DNA from: Palsa-504 sp963753225
GTDB taxonomy: Bacteria > Actinomycetota > Actinomycetes > Streptosporangiales > Streptosporangiaceae
DNA: 64,000 nucleotides
Assembly: GCA_963753225.1 (NCBI GenBank)
Contig: CAVWBQ010000021.1
Location: 1 to 64,000, forward strand
Direction: 5' to 3'
The translations under genes and the position numbers were made by a program. The notes beneath the pieces were generated by a model. The model did no database searches. It had not been told where the DNA came from and saw nothing but the letters and a program-made list of their open reading frames with translations. Positions 11,242 through 21,147 of the stretch are shown here, piece by piece; positions within the stretch are counted from its first letter, which is position 1, and each line of letters starts with the position of its first letter.

Positions 11242-11973
11242 CTACAAAGCGCTGCTAGGTACGGGCTCCAGGCTAAATGTCACGCGGTACGTCAGGATGG
11301 CAAGGCCTGGTACTGCAGCAGCGGCGTAGCGAAGCCGGTCGTCATGCGCCCGCGCGACGACGATCCCCTCGACGTCTTGTCCGGGCGCAGCAAGGTGCGC
11401 TCGCGCCCATCCCATGTACCGGGCAACTTGGCCGACCACGCGATCAGCGGAACGGCCGCGTTTGAGTTCCACGACAACCAGCGCGCCCGTGGAGGTATCG
11501 GCGCAAAGGATGTCCATGCGGCCGACGGGCGTGCTCAGCTGATGTCCGTCGGTCCCGTCCGGCCCCTGCCAGAGCTTCAGCGAGCGGCCCCAGCTCACAG
11601 CGTTCCAGTTGCCGAGGAGGAACTCCTCCAGGTGCGCTTCCAGGACGAATTCAGCCTCATCCGGTGAAACCTGCCCGTCTGCCTCGTCCTCGTCAGCTTG
11701 ATCGTCCTGATCGCCGAGGTCGGTGTCGGGGTCATACAGGGCCAGGCGCCCATCCCTCGTCCAGGTGAACACCGGCTCGTATCTGCTAACTGAGTAGTGA
11801 TGCCGGTTAGGGTCGTTTGAGGTGAGGCCCTTGACGTGTGCCGTGACCGTTGTCTTCTTCACCAGCGGGTACTTGCGCGAGAACCAGTCAACGAGCGCGG
11901 CGGGCGAGGTAGGTTGCGGGAGGTCGCCCGCAGCGTCGCGCATCAGGTCGCGCACGGGTCGGTCGTAGAGCAC
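11242..11973 (-). CDS. NucS-like (DUF91-type) endonuclease domain protein
   Basis: This is a 243-residue intact protein. Residues 1-70 form a small helical domain (RPVRDLMRDAAGDLPQPTSP ... TTVTAHVKGLTSNDPNRHHY) seen at the N-terminus of related DNA-linked proteins. An acidic linker follows (DQDDQADEDEADGQ, near 90-105). The C-terminal domain has a PD-(D/E)xK nuclease core: VGRMDILCAD supplies the Asp and ALVVVELKRGRSADRVVGQ the E-x-K, followed by the QVARYMGWARAHLA helix seen in NucS. The start is GTG, supported by GAGGAGG eight bases upstream. NucS itself acts in mismatch repair, whereas this short variant with a different N-terminus is more likely a stand-alone nuclease of the immunity cluster. 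The substrate is unknown. Confidence 0.72.
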   Translation of the reverse strand: MLYDRPVRDLMRDAAGDLPQPTSPAALVDWFSRKYPLVKKTTVTAHVKGLTSNDPNRHHYSVSRYEPVFTWTRDGRLALYDPDTDLGDQDDQADEDEADGQVSPDEAEFVLEAHLEEFLLGNWNAVSWGRSLKLWQGPDGTDGHQLSTPVGRMDILCADTSTGALVVVELKRGRSADRVVGQVARYMGWARAHLAAPGQDVEGIVVARAHDDRLRYAAAAVPGLAILTYRVTFSLEPVPSSAL

Positions 11974-12369
11974 GCTGGCCCCTCCTCGGTGATAGAGCGC
12001 CCGGGGACGCTTCCTATGGTTCGCACCCGCAACGCCGAGGAACGATCAGTACGGTAGGCAGCCACTCTGCCGATCACGTCGCGCTCCATGGCACGGATTT
12101 GGCGCAAGCACAGCGGTGTTATGCAGGCACCGATCAATCATTCGGGCGCGATGGCTCGGCGTGGGAGGTGCCGCAATCTGAAGAGGCTCTACGCGGCGGC
12201 CTGCTGGCCGGGCAGTCAAGGTGCGACGACAGAGGGTTCCAGGATCCGGGCTCGTCCGTCCGCTCCGAGAACGATGCCAATCTCCATATGGCCAGAAGAA
12301 CTCATGCGCGGAGCTTCGCTCCGGCGGAGGTCGCGAAGTCGCTCGGGCCACTTCAGTAGCTCATCAGCA
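11974..12369. other. Intergenic region, nothing recognised
   Basis: This 396-bp stretch lies between two minus-strand genes. Short frames run through it on both strands but none resembles a protein I know. I see no repeat or hairpin that I can support. Confidence 0.4.
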
Positions 12370-13513
12370 TCACCTCGGCAGGAGAATACGGTCCCTGATG
12401 CCGCTGCCGACGCGAATGGGAAGCTCGGAGAGCCTGGTCAGCAAGTCGATCAGGCTCGCCGCCAGTTCGTCCAGCGCCGCGGCCTCCCGCTCAATTTCGG
12501 CGAGGAATCTTCTCAGGCTCAGCCCCTGGTTGAGCTGGGCATGCTCCGCCGCTTGCAAGACCATGCTCCGGCGCTTGGCAGCGATGGCCAGCCCGGCCAT
12601 CCGCAGCTCGGCCACGAACCGGCCGTCGCCGTTCCGGACCCCCGGAAATGACTTCTCGATCTGGTCGACGGTGGCCTTCTGAGACAACAGCGAAACGTCT
12701 TGAAGCCATCGCTGTGCACGGCTCTTGGCTCGTTCAATCGCTGTATCGATCGCGTTCACCGCCGCATCGATCGCCCACGCTTGCCCGAGGCGCCCATCGT
12801 CGACAAGCAGCGATGTCGCCTTCGCGAGAGCTGGCATTGCACCGTTGATGGCGGCCATCTCCTGATCAAGAGCGTTTTCCTCAAGAAGCCCTTTGAGGCT
12901 GCTCTCGATGCGCTCCAGGGCGCGGCGTCTCTGCTCCTCGGCGTACATCTCACCAGCAGCGGCAACCACCAGGATCACGAAAGGAGCCGCCGCGACTACC
13001 GCACCCCCCAACCCGATCGCCGCGCCGCCGCCAGCGGCGGCGAGGCCGATGCCCGCCGCCCTCTGCGGCGGCAGGCACGAACCTGGCGTTCGCAACGATC
13101 CCTCCCTTGCCGAGCACCGCGCTGTAGATTCCACCGCCGGCAGCATCCATCGGACGCGCCAGGCCCTGAGCCAGCTGTCCCGCGACCCGCTCGTCGACGA
13201 CCATCCGGTACAGGGTCTCGCCGCCCGCAGGGGACCCGGCGGCCGCGGCGGCTTTCTGGCCGATAATCTCGGCGAGGTACTTAAGGATCGGAGCACCCTG
13301 GGCAACCACGCGCCCGCCGGTGACGGTGCCGGCCGGAAGCTCGAAACGCTCAAGTGTTACGGGCGGGTCATCAGCGAACGCCGCCAGCGCAGAACGAAGC
13401 CGCTGGAGATTCCCCGCCGTAAGCCCCTCAGCCTTAATCGGCAGCTCAACCGGGAGCGATTCCTCAGGCCCCGAACCCAGGATCCAGAACGGCAGTAGCT
13501 CACCCTCGGACAT
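12370..13513 (-). pseudogene. Putative membrane-inserting protein beside the TIR gene, one frameshift
   Basis: The ATG at 13513 is preceded by GGAGGAG at good spacing and begins MSEGELLPFWILGSGPEESL. About 145 residues follow in one frame; after a break near 13070-13090 the protein continues to the stop at 12370, giving roughly 380 residues. The middle holds a long Ala/Gly/Val-rich hydrophobic stretch (GIGLAAAGGGAAIGLGGAVV and VAAAPFVILVVAAAGEMYAE), long enough for one or two membrane passes. The second half is predicted mostly helical and charged (EEQRRRALERIESSLKGLLE). I do not recognise a named family. A soluble N-domain, a Gly-rich hydrophobic hairpin and a helical C-domain would suit a pore-forming or membrane-anchored effector. 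The gene lies just downstream of the TIR gene on the same strand, so it may be its partner. Confidence 0.55.
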
Positions 13514-13734
13514 CAGCGTGCTCCTCCTGGTCTGCCAGCGCTGAGGCGAGGCTACCGAACGCCGGGGACATTCAACCCACCGGCACGCCAAATTGCCGTG
13601 CGTTCCTATCGAGGTATCGCCAGCCGGACACCGGCTGGACACAGGCAGGTGAGCGTCCGCGGATGACACGGCCCGCACGCGGCCATTTCCTAGACGCTGC
13701 ACGGCGGTTGAGGTGCTGAATTGCTGAGCACAGA

Positions 13735-14852
13735 TCATTCGTTCTCGCGCGCCTGGACTGCCGTCCCGGCCAAGTGCAAAGGCGCGCGTAGCGGCGGGTC
13801 GGTACGTACAAGGTGATGTCTCAGTAGTCGTCTCGGGTTCGGCGGAGTGAGCGCGGACGTCTGTGACCCACTGGTCGATAGTGCCAGGAGACGGCGGAGG
13901 CGGTCGGTGGTCAGTTCGCTGAGCGGGATCTCCGGCCGCAGGCCGGAGAGGTCCGCCTCCCGGTCGAGCCGCGGGATGCTCAGGGCGCGCAGGCCTGAGA
14001 CCAGCCGGCCGCGGTCGTGCTGGCGGTTGTACGGGGGCGTCCGGCACATTCTCTTGATGCGGACCTCCAGGGCGGGCGGTCCGCCGTGCGGGCTCGCGTA
14101 CAGGGCCAGCACCCCACGCCAGCGAGACCCTGCCGTGCGCGCTGAATCGGCCTCCATAGTAAACGAGGGATAGCTCGGCCCGGTGCCGGCCGCCAGCCTC
14201 AGATGCGGGCCGGCAGCCCAGCCCGTCACGGCCCGGGCGATCGCGGCGGCGTCCTCGCCCGACGACGCTACCGCCGCGATCACTTCCTCTGCAGTCCATC
14301 GTGATGTGCGCCGGGATCGCTGCTCTGGGGATCCGCCCTGGCCCAGCCCGGGCGGGGCAGTCCGAGGGAGCGGCGGCCTGGGAGCAGGAGGGCCGCCGAC
14401 TGCGAGATCCAGGACGCTGATGAGCGCGCTGGTGTCAAAGCGGTACGGGCTGAGCTGGACAGCCGACGCCGTGCCAGCGGCTGCAAGCCGGAAGGAAGGT
14501 CAGCAGAGCGCGGTATGCTAGCCCTGTCCACCAGGACAGGGATGACACGGACACCGCGGTTCAGCGCAGCCTCGATCTCCAGGCGGACGAAATCGTCGGG
14601 GTCATCCAGGCGCCGCCGCCCGTGCTCGTCGGTGATCGTCAGCCACCGCTCGCCGATGACAGCCACCAGGGCCGAGCACGAGCTGACAGCGGCCGTGATC
14701 ACCTCGGCAAAGTCATCGCCGGGCTGAAGTGAGTCGACATCCTTGAACACCCGGACGCGGCCGAACCGCTCGGCGAGCCGCTCGAACAGCCACCCAGCCG
14801 GGTAATCGCTATCTGCCCGCCGGTAACTGATGAAAACCCCGGAAGAACCCAC
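13735..14852 (-). pseudogene. TIR-domain protein with conserved C-terminal domain, frame-disrupted
   Basis: The N-terminal TIR domain is clear: GVFISYRRADSDYPAGWLFE, RVRVFKDVDSLQPGDDF, CSALVAVIGERWLT and RLEIEAALNRGVRVIPVLVD, about residues 5-125. After PR the frame breaks (near 14490) and the protein continues as YRFDTSALISVLDLAV. It then continues as a second conserved domain of about 150 residues containing IARAVTGWAAGPHLRLAAGT, GPSYPSFTMEAD, PPALEVRIKRMCRTPPY and IPLSELTTDRLRRLLAL. Another break lies near 13880, so the C-terminus is uncertain. The GTG at 14852 is in frame; an ATG at 14866 in another frame could be the real start if one base is in error. Bacterial TIR domains often cleave NAD or make signalling nucleotides. 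The catalytic Glu is plausibly in RLEIEAA, but activity is inference. Confidence 0.72.
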
Positions 14853-15264
14853 AGCCTGTCGTTCATGACCCCACCCTGGCCCGTTCCCGATTCCACGCTT
14901 TCCCGGCCGGCCGCGGCCCACCGCCAGCTCCGCGGAGCAAACCGCACGGCCGAGTGTAACGGGATGAACCGGCACAGCACCGCATCACACCGACAGCCGG
15001 ACAGATCGCCAGCTCACTGCAGACCTGCAGAGGACAATTGCCGATCACGCAGCGCAAGCCGACATCATGACCAATTGGTAATAGATCGCCGATTCTTTAC
15101 AGCTGAATTCTTGATCTTCTATTGGAGCGATTACGCGCAGATCTTCCAATTCTGAGCGGCGGGGCCGAGCAGGAGTAAGAGGTGATTGCGCTGCGACGGG
15201 TACGGCAGGCGAGCTTGAGACACTGTTCGGCAGTGGCCTGCTAGGGGGCTGGGCAGTGTTCCGC
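14853..15264. other. Intergenic region between TIR gene and IS3 element
   Basis: There is no gene here that I can support. The stretch around 15050-15130 is markedly AT-richer than its surroundings and could hold the promoter of the minus-strand TIR gene or an insertion boundary. The right edge is the left inverted repeat of the IS3-family element. Confidence 0.4.
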
Positions 15265-17059
15265 TGAATCGCCCCGGGTTTTGTGGAGACTCCCAATCCA
15301 CGGGAGAGTGGAGAGATGGGAGCAGCACGGAAGTATCCGGACGAGCTGCGTGACCGGGCGGTCCGGCTGGTGCTCGACGTGGTCAAGGACCAGGAGACCA
15401 GCGTGACGGCGGCCTGCCGCAAGGTGGGCGCGGAGCTGGGAATCAACGCGGACACGCTGCGCGGCTGGGCTAAGCAGGCGCAGGTCGACCGGGGCATGCG
15501 GCCGGGGAGCACCTCGGCGGACGCGGCGCGGATGCGGGCGCTGGAGCGGGAGAATGCGGAGGCTTCGCAGGGTGAACGCGATCTTGCGCACGGCGAGCGC
15601 TTTTTTCGCAGCAGCTCGACCACCGGTAACCCTGGTGGTGGCCTTCATCGAGGCCTGCTGGACCAGTTCGGGGTCGGGCCGATCTGCCGGGCGCTGCGCC
15701 GCCAGGCGTGGCGATCTCGCCGTCGGGGTACTACGCGGCCCGGGCGCGGCCGCCGCCGGCCAGGGCGGTCCGTGATGCCGCGCGCTGGAGAAACAGATCC
15801 TGCGGGTCTATAAGGACAGCGGGGAGCGGTACGGCGCCTGGAAGGTGTGGGACCAGCTGAACCGCGAGGGCATCGCGGCGGCCCGGTGCACCGTGGAGCG
15901 GCTGATGCGCAAGCTGGGGCTGCGCGGGGTGCGCCGCGGCGGGTGGAAGAAGCCGCGGACCACGGTACCAAACCGTCGCAGGACCGGCCGGCGGACCTGG
16001 TGAACCGGGACTTCGCGCCGCCTGCGCCGGACCGGCTGTGGGTGGTGGACTTCACCTTCGTGGCCACCCGGGCGGGCACCGCCTGCCCGCGTTCGTGATC
16101 GACGCGTTCGCCCGGCTGATCGCCGGGTGGCGCACCGCGGCGGTGCCACGATACCGGCCTGGTGCTGGACGCGCTGGTGATGGCGGTCACCTACCGCGCC
16201 CGGCAGGGCGTGAAAGTCGCCGGGCTGATCGCCCGCAGCAACGCCGGCAGCGAGTACCTGTCCATCCGCTACGGCGCCGAGCTGGCCGCCTCGGGCATCG
16301 CGCCGTCGGTCGGGTCCGTCGGGGATTCCTATGACAACGCGCTGGCCGAGAGCATCATCGGCCTGTACAAGACCGAGGTCATCGACCACCTGGGGCCATG
16401 GGAAACCCCCGCCCGGGTCGAGGCCACCACCAAGCGAATGGGCCAGCTGGTACAACACCGCGCGGGTCATGCGGCGCACCGGGGGCCGCCCGCGGGGCGA
16501 ATACGAGCAGGCCTGGCGCGACGGCACACTCGGCCAGGTCCCCGCCCGCGGCCCGGGCGGCGGGCCCCACGGCCACCAGAAGGAGGCGGCCATGGCCACC
16601 ACTCATTACCCAGGCGGGCTCCGCCCGCACCCGCCGGGGCTCCGCCCGGACCCCGGCCCTCCTCAGAGATGCCCCGGCAGGTCAAGCGGGTGCGGCGGCG
16701 GGCAGGCATCTCCTCGCCCAGCCGCGCGAGGGGTGCCACGGAACCCCCGCCCAGGTGAGGGACTGGGCGCCGCAGGCGATGACGCTGAAGCGTCACCCTT
16801 AGCCACCGGGGAACCCGCGGCGCAATGCGGGGGTACCGACGAGGAGATGCCCAAGCCCCCCCGGGCGGCCTGGCGGGCGCAGCCCGCCACCAGGCGGGGC
16901 AGCTGGACAGCGCAGCTGGACAGATGTTCGATAAAACAAAGCGGAAAAATGATCAGACCGTGGTTCCGCCAGGCGGCGGTACCGTCGAGGAAGACAACGG
17001 CCCACCCAGACAAGAGCATCTGGGGAGAATCGAGTCTCCACCAAACTCGGGGTGCTCCA
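15265..17059 (+). mobile_element. IS3-family insertion sequence
   Basis: The element is bounded by 28-bp imperfect inverted repeats at 15265-15292 and 17032-17059, matching at 23 of 28 positions and both ending in GTGGAGACTC on the inner side. It contains a disrupted OrfA/OrfB-type transposase. A 468-bp tail (16564-17031) after the transposase holds no recognised gene, which makes the element longer than a typical 1.3-kb IS3 member. The IS1634-family element begins 20 bp beyond its right end. Confidence 0.7.
15316..16563 (+). pseudogene. IS3-family transposase, frame-disrupted
   Basis: OrfA starts at the ATG 15316 (MGAARKYPDELRDRAVRLVL) and carries the helix-turn-helix with AELGINADTLRGWAKQAQVD. 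OrfB follows in several frames: GERYGAWKVWDQLNREGIAA, the integrase core DRLWVVDFTFVATRAGT with the first catalytic Asp, and SVGDSYDNALAESIIGLYKT with the catalytic Glu. The second catalytic Asp, expected in an H-S-D-x-G-S-Q-Y motif, is replaced: the sequence reads RSNAGSEYLSIRY. With several frameshifts (near 15620, 15790, 15960, 16090 and 16440) and this Asp-to-Asn change the transposase should be dead. Confidence 0.8.
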
Positions 17060-17078
17060 GGCCTCAGTGCGGCTGAGA

Positions 17079-18891
17079 CCCGGTCTTCGCACATGGGATT
17101 AGATGCGTGTGGCGGCTGGGTGATGGCTGACTGCTGGGTCGTTTGCGGCTTTGGGTGGCGTGTGGGGAATAGCCTGTCTGGTTGCTGGTTTGACGTCTGG
17201 CATGAGCGGGATGTCAAGGACTGGGCGGGGGCGTGGGCGGGCGCGGGCGGAGGTCGCGGTTGTCCGGGTGCTGGAAAAGCGGCTGGGGGCGCTGCCGGTG
17301 GTGGCGGAGTTCGGGCGCCGGCTGCGGATCGCGGAGATCATCGATGAGTTGTGCCCGGTCCGGCCGGTGGCCTGGATCTCGCACGGCGAGGTGATCGAGG
17401 CGCTGGTGGCCAACCGGCTGACCGCGCCGGCGCCGATGCTGCGGGTACACGAGTGGGCGGCGGCGATGGCGGTGGAGGAGGCGTACGGTATCGCGCCGGA
17501 GTTGCTCAACGATGACCGGATCGCCCGGGCGCTGGACGCGGTCGCCCCGCAGCTGGACGCGATCGCCGGCGGTGTCGGGGCGGCGGCGATCAGCGAGTTC
17601 GGTGTCGATGTGTCGCGGCTGCACTGGGATCTGACCTCGATCTCGCTGTATGGCGCGTACCCGGAGGCTGATGAGGAGTATCCGGCGCCGCGGTGGGGGC
17701 ATCCGAAGGATCGCAGGGCGGATCTGAAGCAGATCCAGACCGGGCTGGCGGTCAGCGGGGACGGCGGGATCCCGGTCTTCCACCGCGCCTACGGCGGTGG
17801 GGCGGCGGAGGTGGCGCAGGTCACCGGGGCGATGACCGCGCTGCGGCGGATCGCCGGGCCGCGCCCGTTCTTGCTGGTGGGCGATTCGAAGCTGATCTCC
17901 TACACGAACGCGGCGGCGATGGCCGCCCAGGGCGTGGGGTTCGTCGCCCCATTGGGCGCGGCAAGGGTCCCGGCCGGGTTGTTCGCCGCGCTGCCGCCGG
18001 GAGCGGGCGCGGCGGTGGACTATACCGCCGGGCGGGACGCCGGGAAGCCCGCCGCCGCCCGCGGTAGCTACCGGGTGCTGGAAGACGGCGGGATGGACCT
18101 GCCCGGCCCGCGCAAGACCGACCCGCCGGTGCATCTGCGCCGGATCCTGGTGTACTCCACGGCGAACGCCGCCGGCGCGGCCAAAGCCCGCGCCCGCAAA
18201 CTCGCCGCAGCCACCGAGGACCTCAACCGGCTGGTGCGCACCGCCGGGACCCGGTTTCACCCCACCGCCGACGCCGTTGCCGCCCGCGTCAAGGCGATCA
18301 CCACAAAGCGCCGCGCCGGGGCCTACGTGCGCACCGCGATCACCTGCGACGCCGCCGGAAAGCCCGTGCTGTCATGGCACTTCGACCGGGCCGCGATCGA
18401 CGCGTCGGCCGCGGCCGACGGCTGGTACGCCCTGCTGACCAACCTGGCCCCTGGCCAGGCCAGCCCCGGCGAGGTCTTCCGCCGCTACAAGGGCCAGCAC
18501 GTCGTCGAACGCCGCTACGGGGAGTTCAAGGGCCCCCTCGCGGTGGCTCCCCTGTTCCTGAAGACCAACCGCCGCATCGCCGCTTTGATCACCGTGATCT
18601 GCCTGGCCCTGCTGATCTTCTGCCTGGTCGAACGGCAGGTCCGCAACGCCCTGCGCCCCCACAGCGAGATGATGACCGGCCTGCCCGGCTACCGCCGCAC
18701 CCCGGCCAGACCCACCGGCCGGACCATCTTCCAGGCCCTCGCTGACCTGCGCCTGATCCCCGCCCACGACGGCAACCCCGCCCTGATCCCCAAACCCGCT
18801 GGCGTCCAGGCCCATCTACTGGACCTCCTCGATGTTGACATCAGCCGACCCCGCTGGCTTACCCAGTGAAATCCCATGTGCGAAGACCGGG
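17079..18891 (+). mobile_element. IS1634-family insertion sequence
   Basis: A complete element is bounded by perfect 22-bp inverted repeats (17079-17100 and 18870-18891; the end begins CCCGGTCTTCGCACATGG). It contains one intact transposase gene in the plus direction. No clear target duplication can be read at the two junctions. It abuts the IS3 element, so the two may mark one insertion hot spot. Confidence 0.85.
17202..18869 (+). CDS. IS1634-family DDE transposase
   Basis: This is an intact transposase of about 555 residues filling the element. The N-terminus has the DUF4277-like entry (RRLRIAEIIDELCPVRPVAW ... SHGEVIEALVANRLTAP). The DDE core is visible: WDLTSISLYG (first Asp), LLVGDSKLISYTNAAAM (second Asp) and YKGQHVVERRYGEFKGPL (Glu). 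The C-terminal hydrophobic helix near ALITVICLALLIFCLVERQV is normal for the family. ATG codons at 17202 and 17211 are the sensible starts; an in-frame start at 17151 would lie closer to the repeat. The stop lies inside the last bases before the right inverted repeat. No inactivating change is seen, so the element may be active. Confidence 0.88.
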   Translation: MSGMSRTGRGRGRARAEVAVVRVLEKRLGALPVVAEFGRRLRIAEIIDELCPVRPVAWISHGEVIEALVANRLTAPAPMLRVHEWAAAMAVEEAYGIAPELLNDDRIARALDAVAPQLDAIAGGVGAAAISEFGVDVSRLHWDLTSISLYGAYPEADEEYPAPRWGHPKDRRADLKQIQTGLAVSGDGGIPVFHRAYGGGAAEVAQVTGAMTALRRIAGPRPFLLVGDSKLISYTNAAAMAAQGVGFVAPLGAARVPAGLFAALPPGAGAAVDYTAGRDAGKPAAARGSYRVLEDGGMDLPGPRKTDPPVHLRRILVYSTANAAGAAKARARKLAAATEDLNRLVRTAGTRFHPTADAVAARVKAITTKRRAGAYVRTAITCDAAGKPVLSWHFDRAAIDASAAADGWYALLTNLAPGQASPGEVFRRYKGQHVVERRYGEFKGPLAVAPLFLKTNRRIAALITVICLALLIFCLVERQVRNALRPHSEMMTGLPGYRRTPARPTGRTIFQALADLRLIPAHDGNPALIPKPAGVQAHLLDLLDVDISRPRWLTQ

Positions 18892-19038
18892 ACTAGATCG
18901 GAGCGGGCGGGTGCTCAGCAGCTGGTCTTGGACCCGTGACACCAGCTCCGGGTGGCCGGCGGTCAGTGCGGGGGTGCCCTGGTTGGTCCTTGTTCTGGCG
19001 GCTGGGGTATCGGGCGGGCTGGGCGTGGCCTGGTGCGG

Positions 19039-19580
19039 TCATGTGCCGGAGGACCAGCCCAGCTGGCGAGGAAGTCCGCGTTCGGCCCGTTCGACACCGT
19101 GGTTAGGTGCGTGCTGTCTGGCCGGGCCCGGTACAGGTGGGCCACCCCTCCGGACTGGCGGGGCGAGCCAGAACGAGAAGATGATCCATCGCCCGTCGGG
19201 TGACCATGCCGGGCCGTTGGCGTAGCCTGGCGGGAGGTTGACCTTGGTCAGGGCGCTGCCGTCGGGTAGATCAGGTGCAGGTGGTGGTCCCGGCTGGCGA
19301 GCAGGATCTTGGTGCCGTCCGGGGACCAGCGCATGCTCCCGCCCGGATGGGAGTCGGCTTGGCCGTAGGCCGTGATCTGGTGCAGGCCGGTGCCGTCGGT
19401 GTTCGCCACGTACAGCGCGGCCGCCTCGTCGCGGGACGGGTCGGGCCCGGCTCCGCATTGCTTGCACATGAACACGAACCGGGTGCCGTCGAGGGGAGTA
19501 GTCGGCTTCGCTGTCGCCGCCGCCGCACTCGCCCGGCGCCCAGCGTGTCGTGGGAGAGGGCTGTGACTCAGGCGGGTCAC
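19039..19580 (-). pseudogene. TolB-like beta-propeller fragment
   Basis: Two blades of a TolB/WD40-like propeller can be read in two frames on the minus strand: MRWSPDGTKILLASRDHHLH at about 19290-19340 and GPAWSPDGRWIIFSFWLA at about 19160-19215. ALYVANTDGTGLHQITAYG precedes them. Both ends of the gene are missing and the frame breaks near 19260. The fragment ends close to the IS1634 element, which may have removed the rest. It was probably a secreted or membrane-anchored propeller protein; no function remains. Confidence 0.55.
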
Positions 19581-19760
19581 GCCGGCGCCGTCGAAGCCGA
19601 TCGAGTAGATCCCGTCGAGCGCCGGCGTTTGGCATCAAGCCGGCCGAAGCTAACGCCGCGCAGCGGCGGCGGCTAGGACGCATCCCCGCCGGCCGGACCG
19701 GGTGGATGCACCCGGTCCGTTCGGATGAATGATCGTCGTCGGGGACGGGGGGGAGCGCGG

Positions 19761-20822
19761 TCAGGGTGAGCCGATGGGCAGGTCGGTGAACTGGGGCTGC
19801 ATGTCGCATGTCGTGCCGGGGTTATCGTGGCTGCTGGCCCAGGACACGAGCATCCGGCCGGCCGGGGCCGGGCTGGCCGGGTGGGCCTCGGCTGAGTAGG
19901 TCCATCCGCATCCGGGCGCGGGCGTGGCCGGCCACCGCTGGGTGGCGACGTGCCAGGGCCCGGTGACGTGCCAGGCGTTGAGCCGCTCCAGGGTGCTGCC
20001 GGTGATGTCGTCGCGCTTGGTGTAGGCGACCCAGCCGTGGCCGGTGACGTGGCTCATGCTCACCACCGTTCCCAGGTCGTAACCGTTGCCGGAGGGCAGC
20101 ACGCCGGGCTGGATGTGCCAGGCTGGGGGATCCGTCATGGCGGCGACTGGGACATACGCGGTGTCCAGGGTCTTGCAGTCCGCAAGGCAGCCGGTACCGC
20201 CGGTGTTGCGGGTGCCGGTCAGCCACCAGCCGCGGCCGTCGGGGCCAGGGGTGGCTGACCCCCACTGGGACTCGTCCGCGGCGCCGGTGAGCGCGGTGAT
20301 GCCCTGGCAGGTGAGGGCGTCGCCGGCGCCGACCGTAAAACGAGCCGTGTACTCGCCTTCGACCGTGCCGGCCGTCCGGCTGATGCGTTCCCCGAGGACG
20401 TACAGGCTGGTGCCTTCGACTGCGGGCGCGGCCATCCAGAAGTAGCTGCCGTCCGGCCAGTCGGGCACCCATTGCCATCCGTAGGGGCATCCGGCGGCGG
20501 CGCACGACTGCATGGCGAACGTGGCCGTGCCGGGTCGCTGGATCGCTATCGAGTCGTGCGGATAGCCGTGCGGGCAGTGGGACGGGCCGCAGATGACCTG
20601 GCCGTTGACCGCGAGCGTGTCGCCGAACAGGTAGGCCTGGCCGCCGTCGGGGAGCTGGACGCTCGCGGCCAGGTCAGACCGGACCGCTGCTGCGACGCCC
20701 CGGCCATACGCGGCCAGGTCCGGCTCGGCCCTGCTCTGGACGAAAGCCAGGCCGGGCCCGGCAGGGCCGGGCAGGATGGCCGCGACCGCGGCGACGGCTG
20801 CGATCAGCACCTGGCAGCTCAT
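19761..20822 (-). CDS. Secreted protein of unknown function
   Basis: This is an intact 353-residue protein. The N-terminus is a probable signal peptide (MSCQVLIAAVAAVAAILPGP, with cleavage likely after the AGPGLA region), so it should be exported. The mature part is rich in Trp, Gly and Cys and has repeated strands such as DGGQAYLFGDTLAVNGQVIC, GSYFWMAAPAVEGTSLYVLG and GWTYSAEAHPASPAPAGRML. These resemble the blades of five-bladed glycan-active or DUF4185/DUF5005-like propellers, but I cannot assign a family firmly. Several Cys pairs (for example CGPSHC and CLADC) suggest disulfides outside the cell. It lies downstream of no obvious partner, and the TolB-like fragment follows it on the same strand. 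Confidence 0.65.
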   Translation of the reverse strand: MSCQVLIAAVAAVAAILPGPAGPGLAFVQSRAEPDLAAYGRGVAAAVRSDLAASVQLPDGGQAYLFGDTLAVNGQVICGPSHCPHGYPHDSIAIQRPGTATFAMQSCAAAGCPYGWQWVPDWPDGSYFWMAAPAVEGTSLYVLGERISRTAGTVEGEYTARFTVGAGDALTCQGITALTGAADESQWGSATPGPDGRGWWLTGTRNTGGTGCLADCKTLDTAYVPVAAMTDPPAWHIQPGVLPSGNGYDLGTVVSMSHVTGHGWVAYTKRDDITGSTLERLNAWHVTGPWHVATQRWPATPAPGCGWTYSAEAHPASPAPAGRMLVSWASSHDNPGTTCDMQPQFTDLPIGSP

Positions 20823-21147
20823 CGGTGATCCCTCCGATCAGGGCACTGGCAGTGCGGCCAGCGGGCAGGCCGCCTGATCCTCAGCGGCCGCGCGGCATCG
20901 CGAGCGCACCGCAACGTTCGAAAGGAGATCTGGGCGCGGCTGGCGCCCTGCTGGCAGGTCCTGAGGCGCGCAGGCGCGGCGGGCCTTTCTGGGCGCGGCG
21001 ATCACCCGGTCCGGCCGCGACGGGCTGCCGGTTCACCCCGATGGCCGGCGTCGCTCCCGACGCGCAGGCCGGCAGGGCGCGCTAGGCCTACTTCCCGGGC
21101 CGGGAAGCCGTGTTTCCGCACCCCGGCAGTGGCGGACGCCAGCGGGA
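20823..21147. other. Intergenic region, nothing recognised
   Basis: This GC-rich stretch upstream of the secreted-protein gene should hold its promoter on the minus strand. I cannot point to convincing -35/-10 elements. Short plus-strand frames are present but lack family resemblance and ribosome binding sites. Confidence 0.35.
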
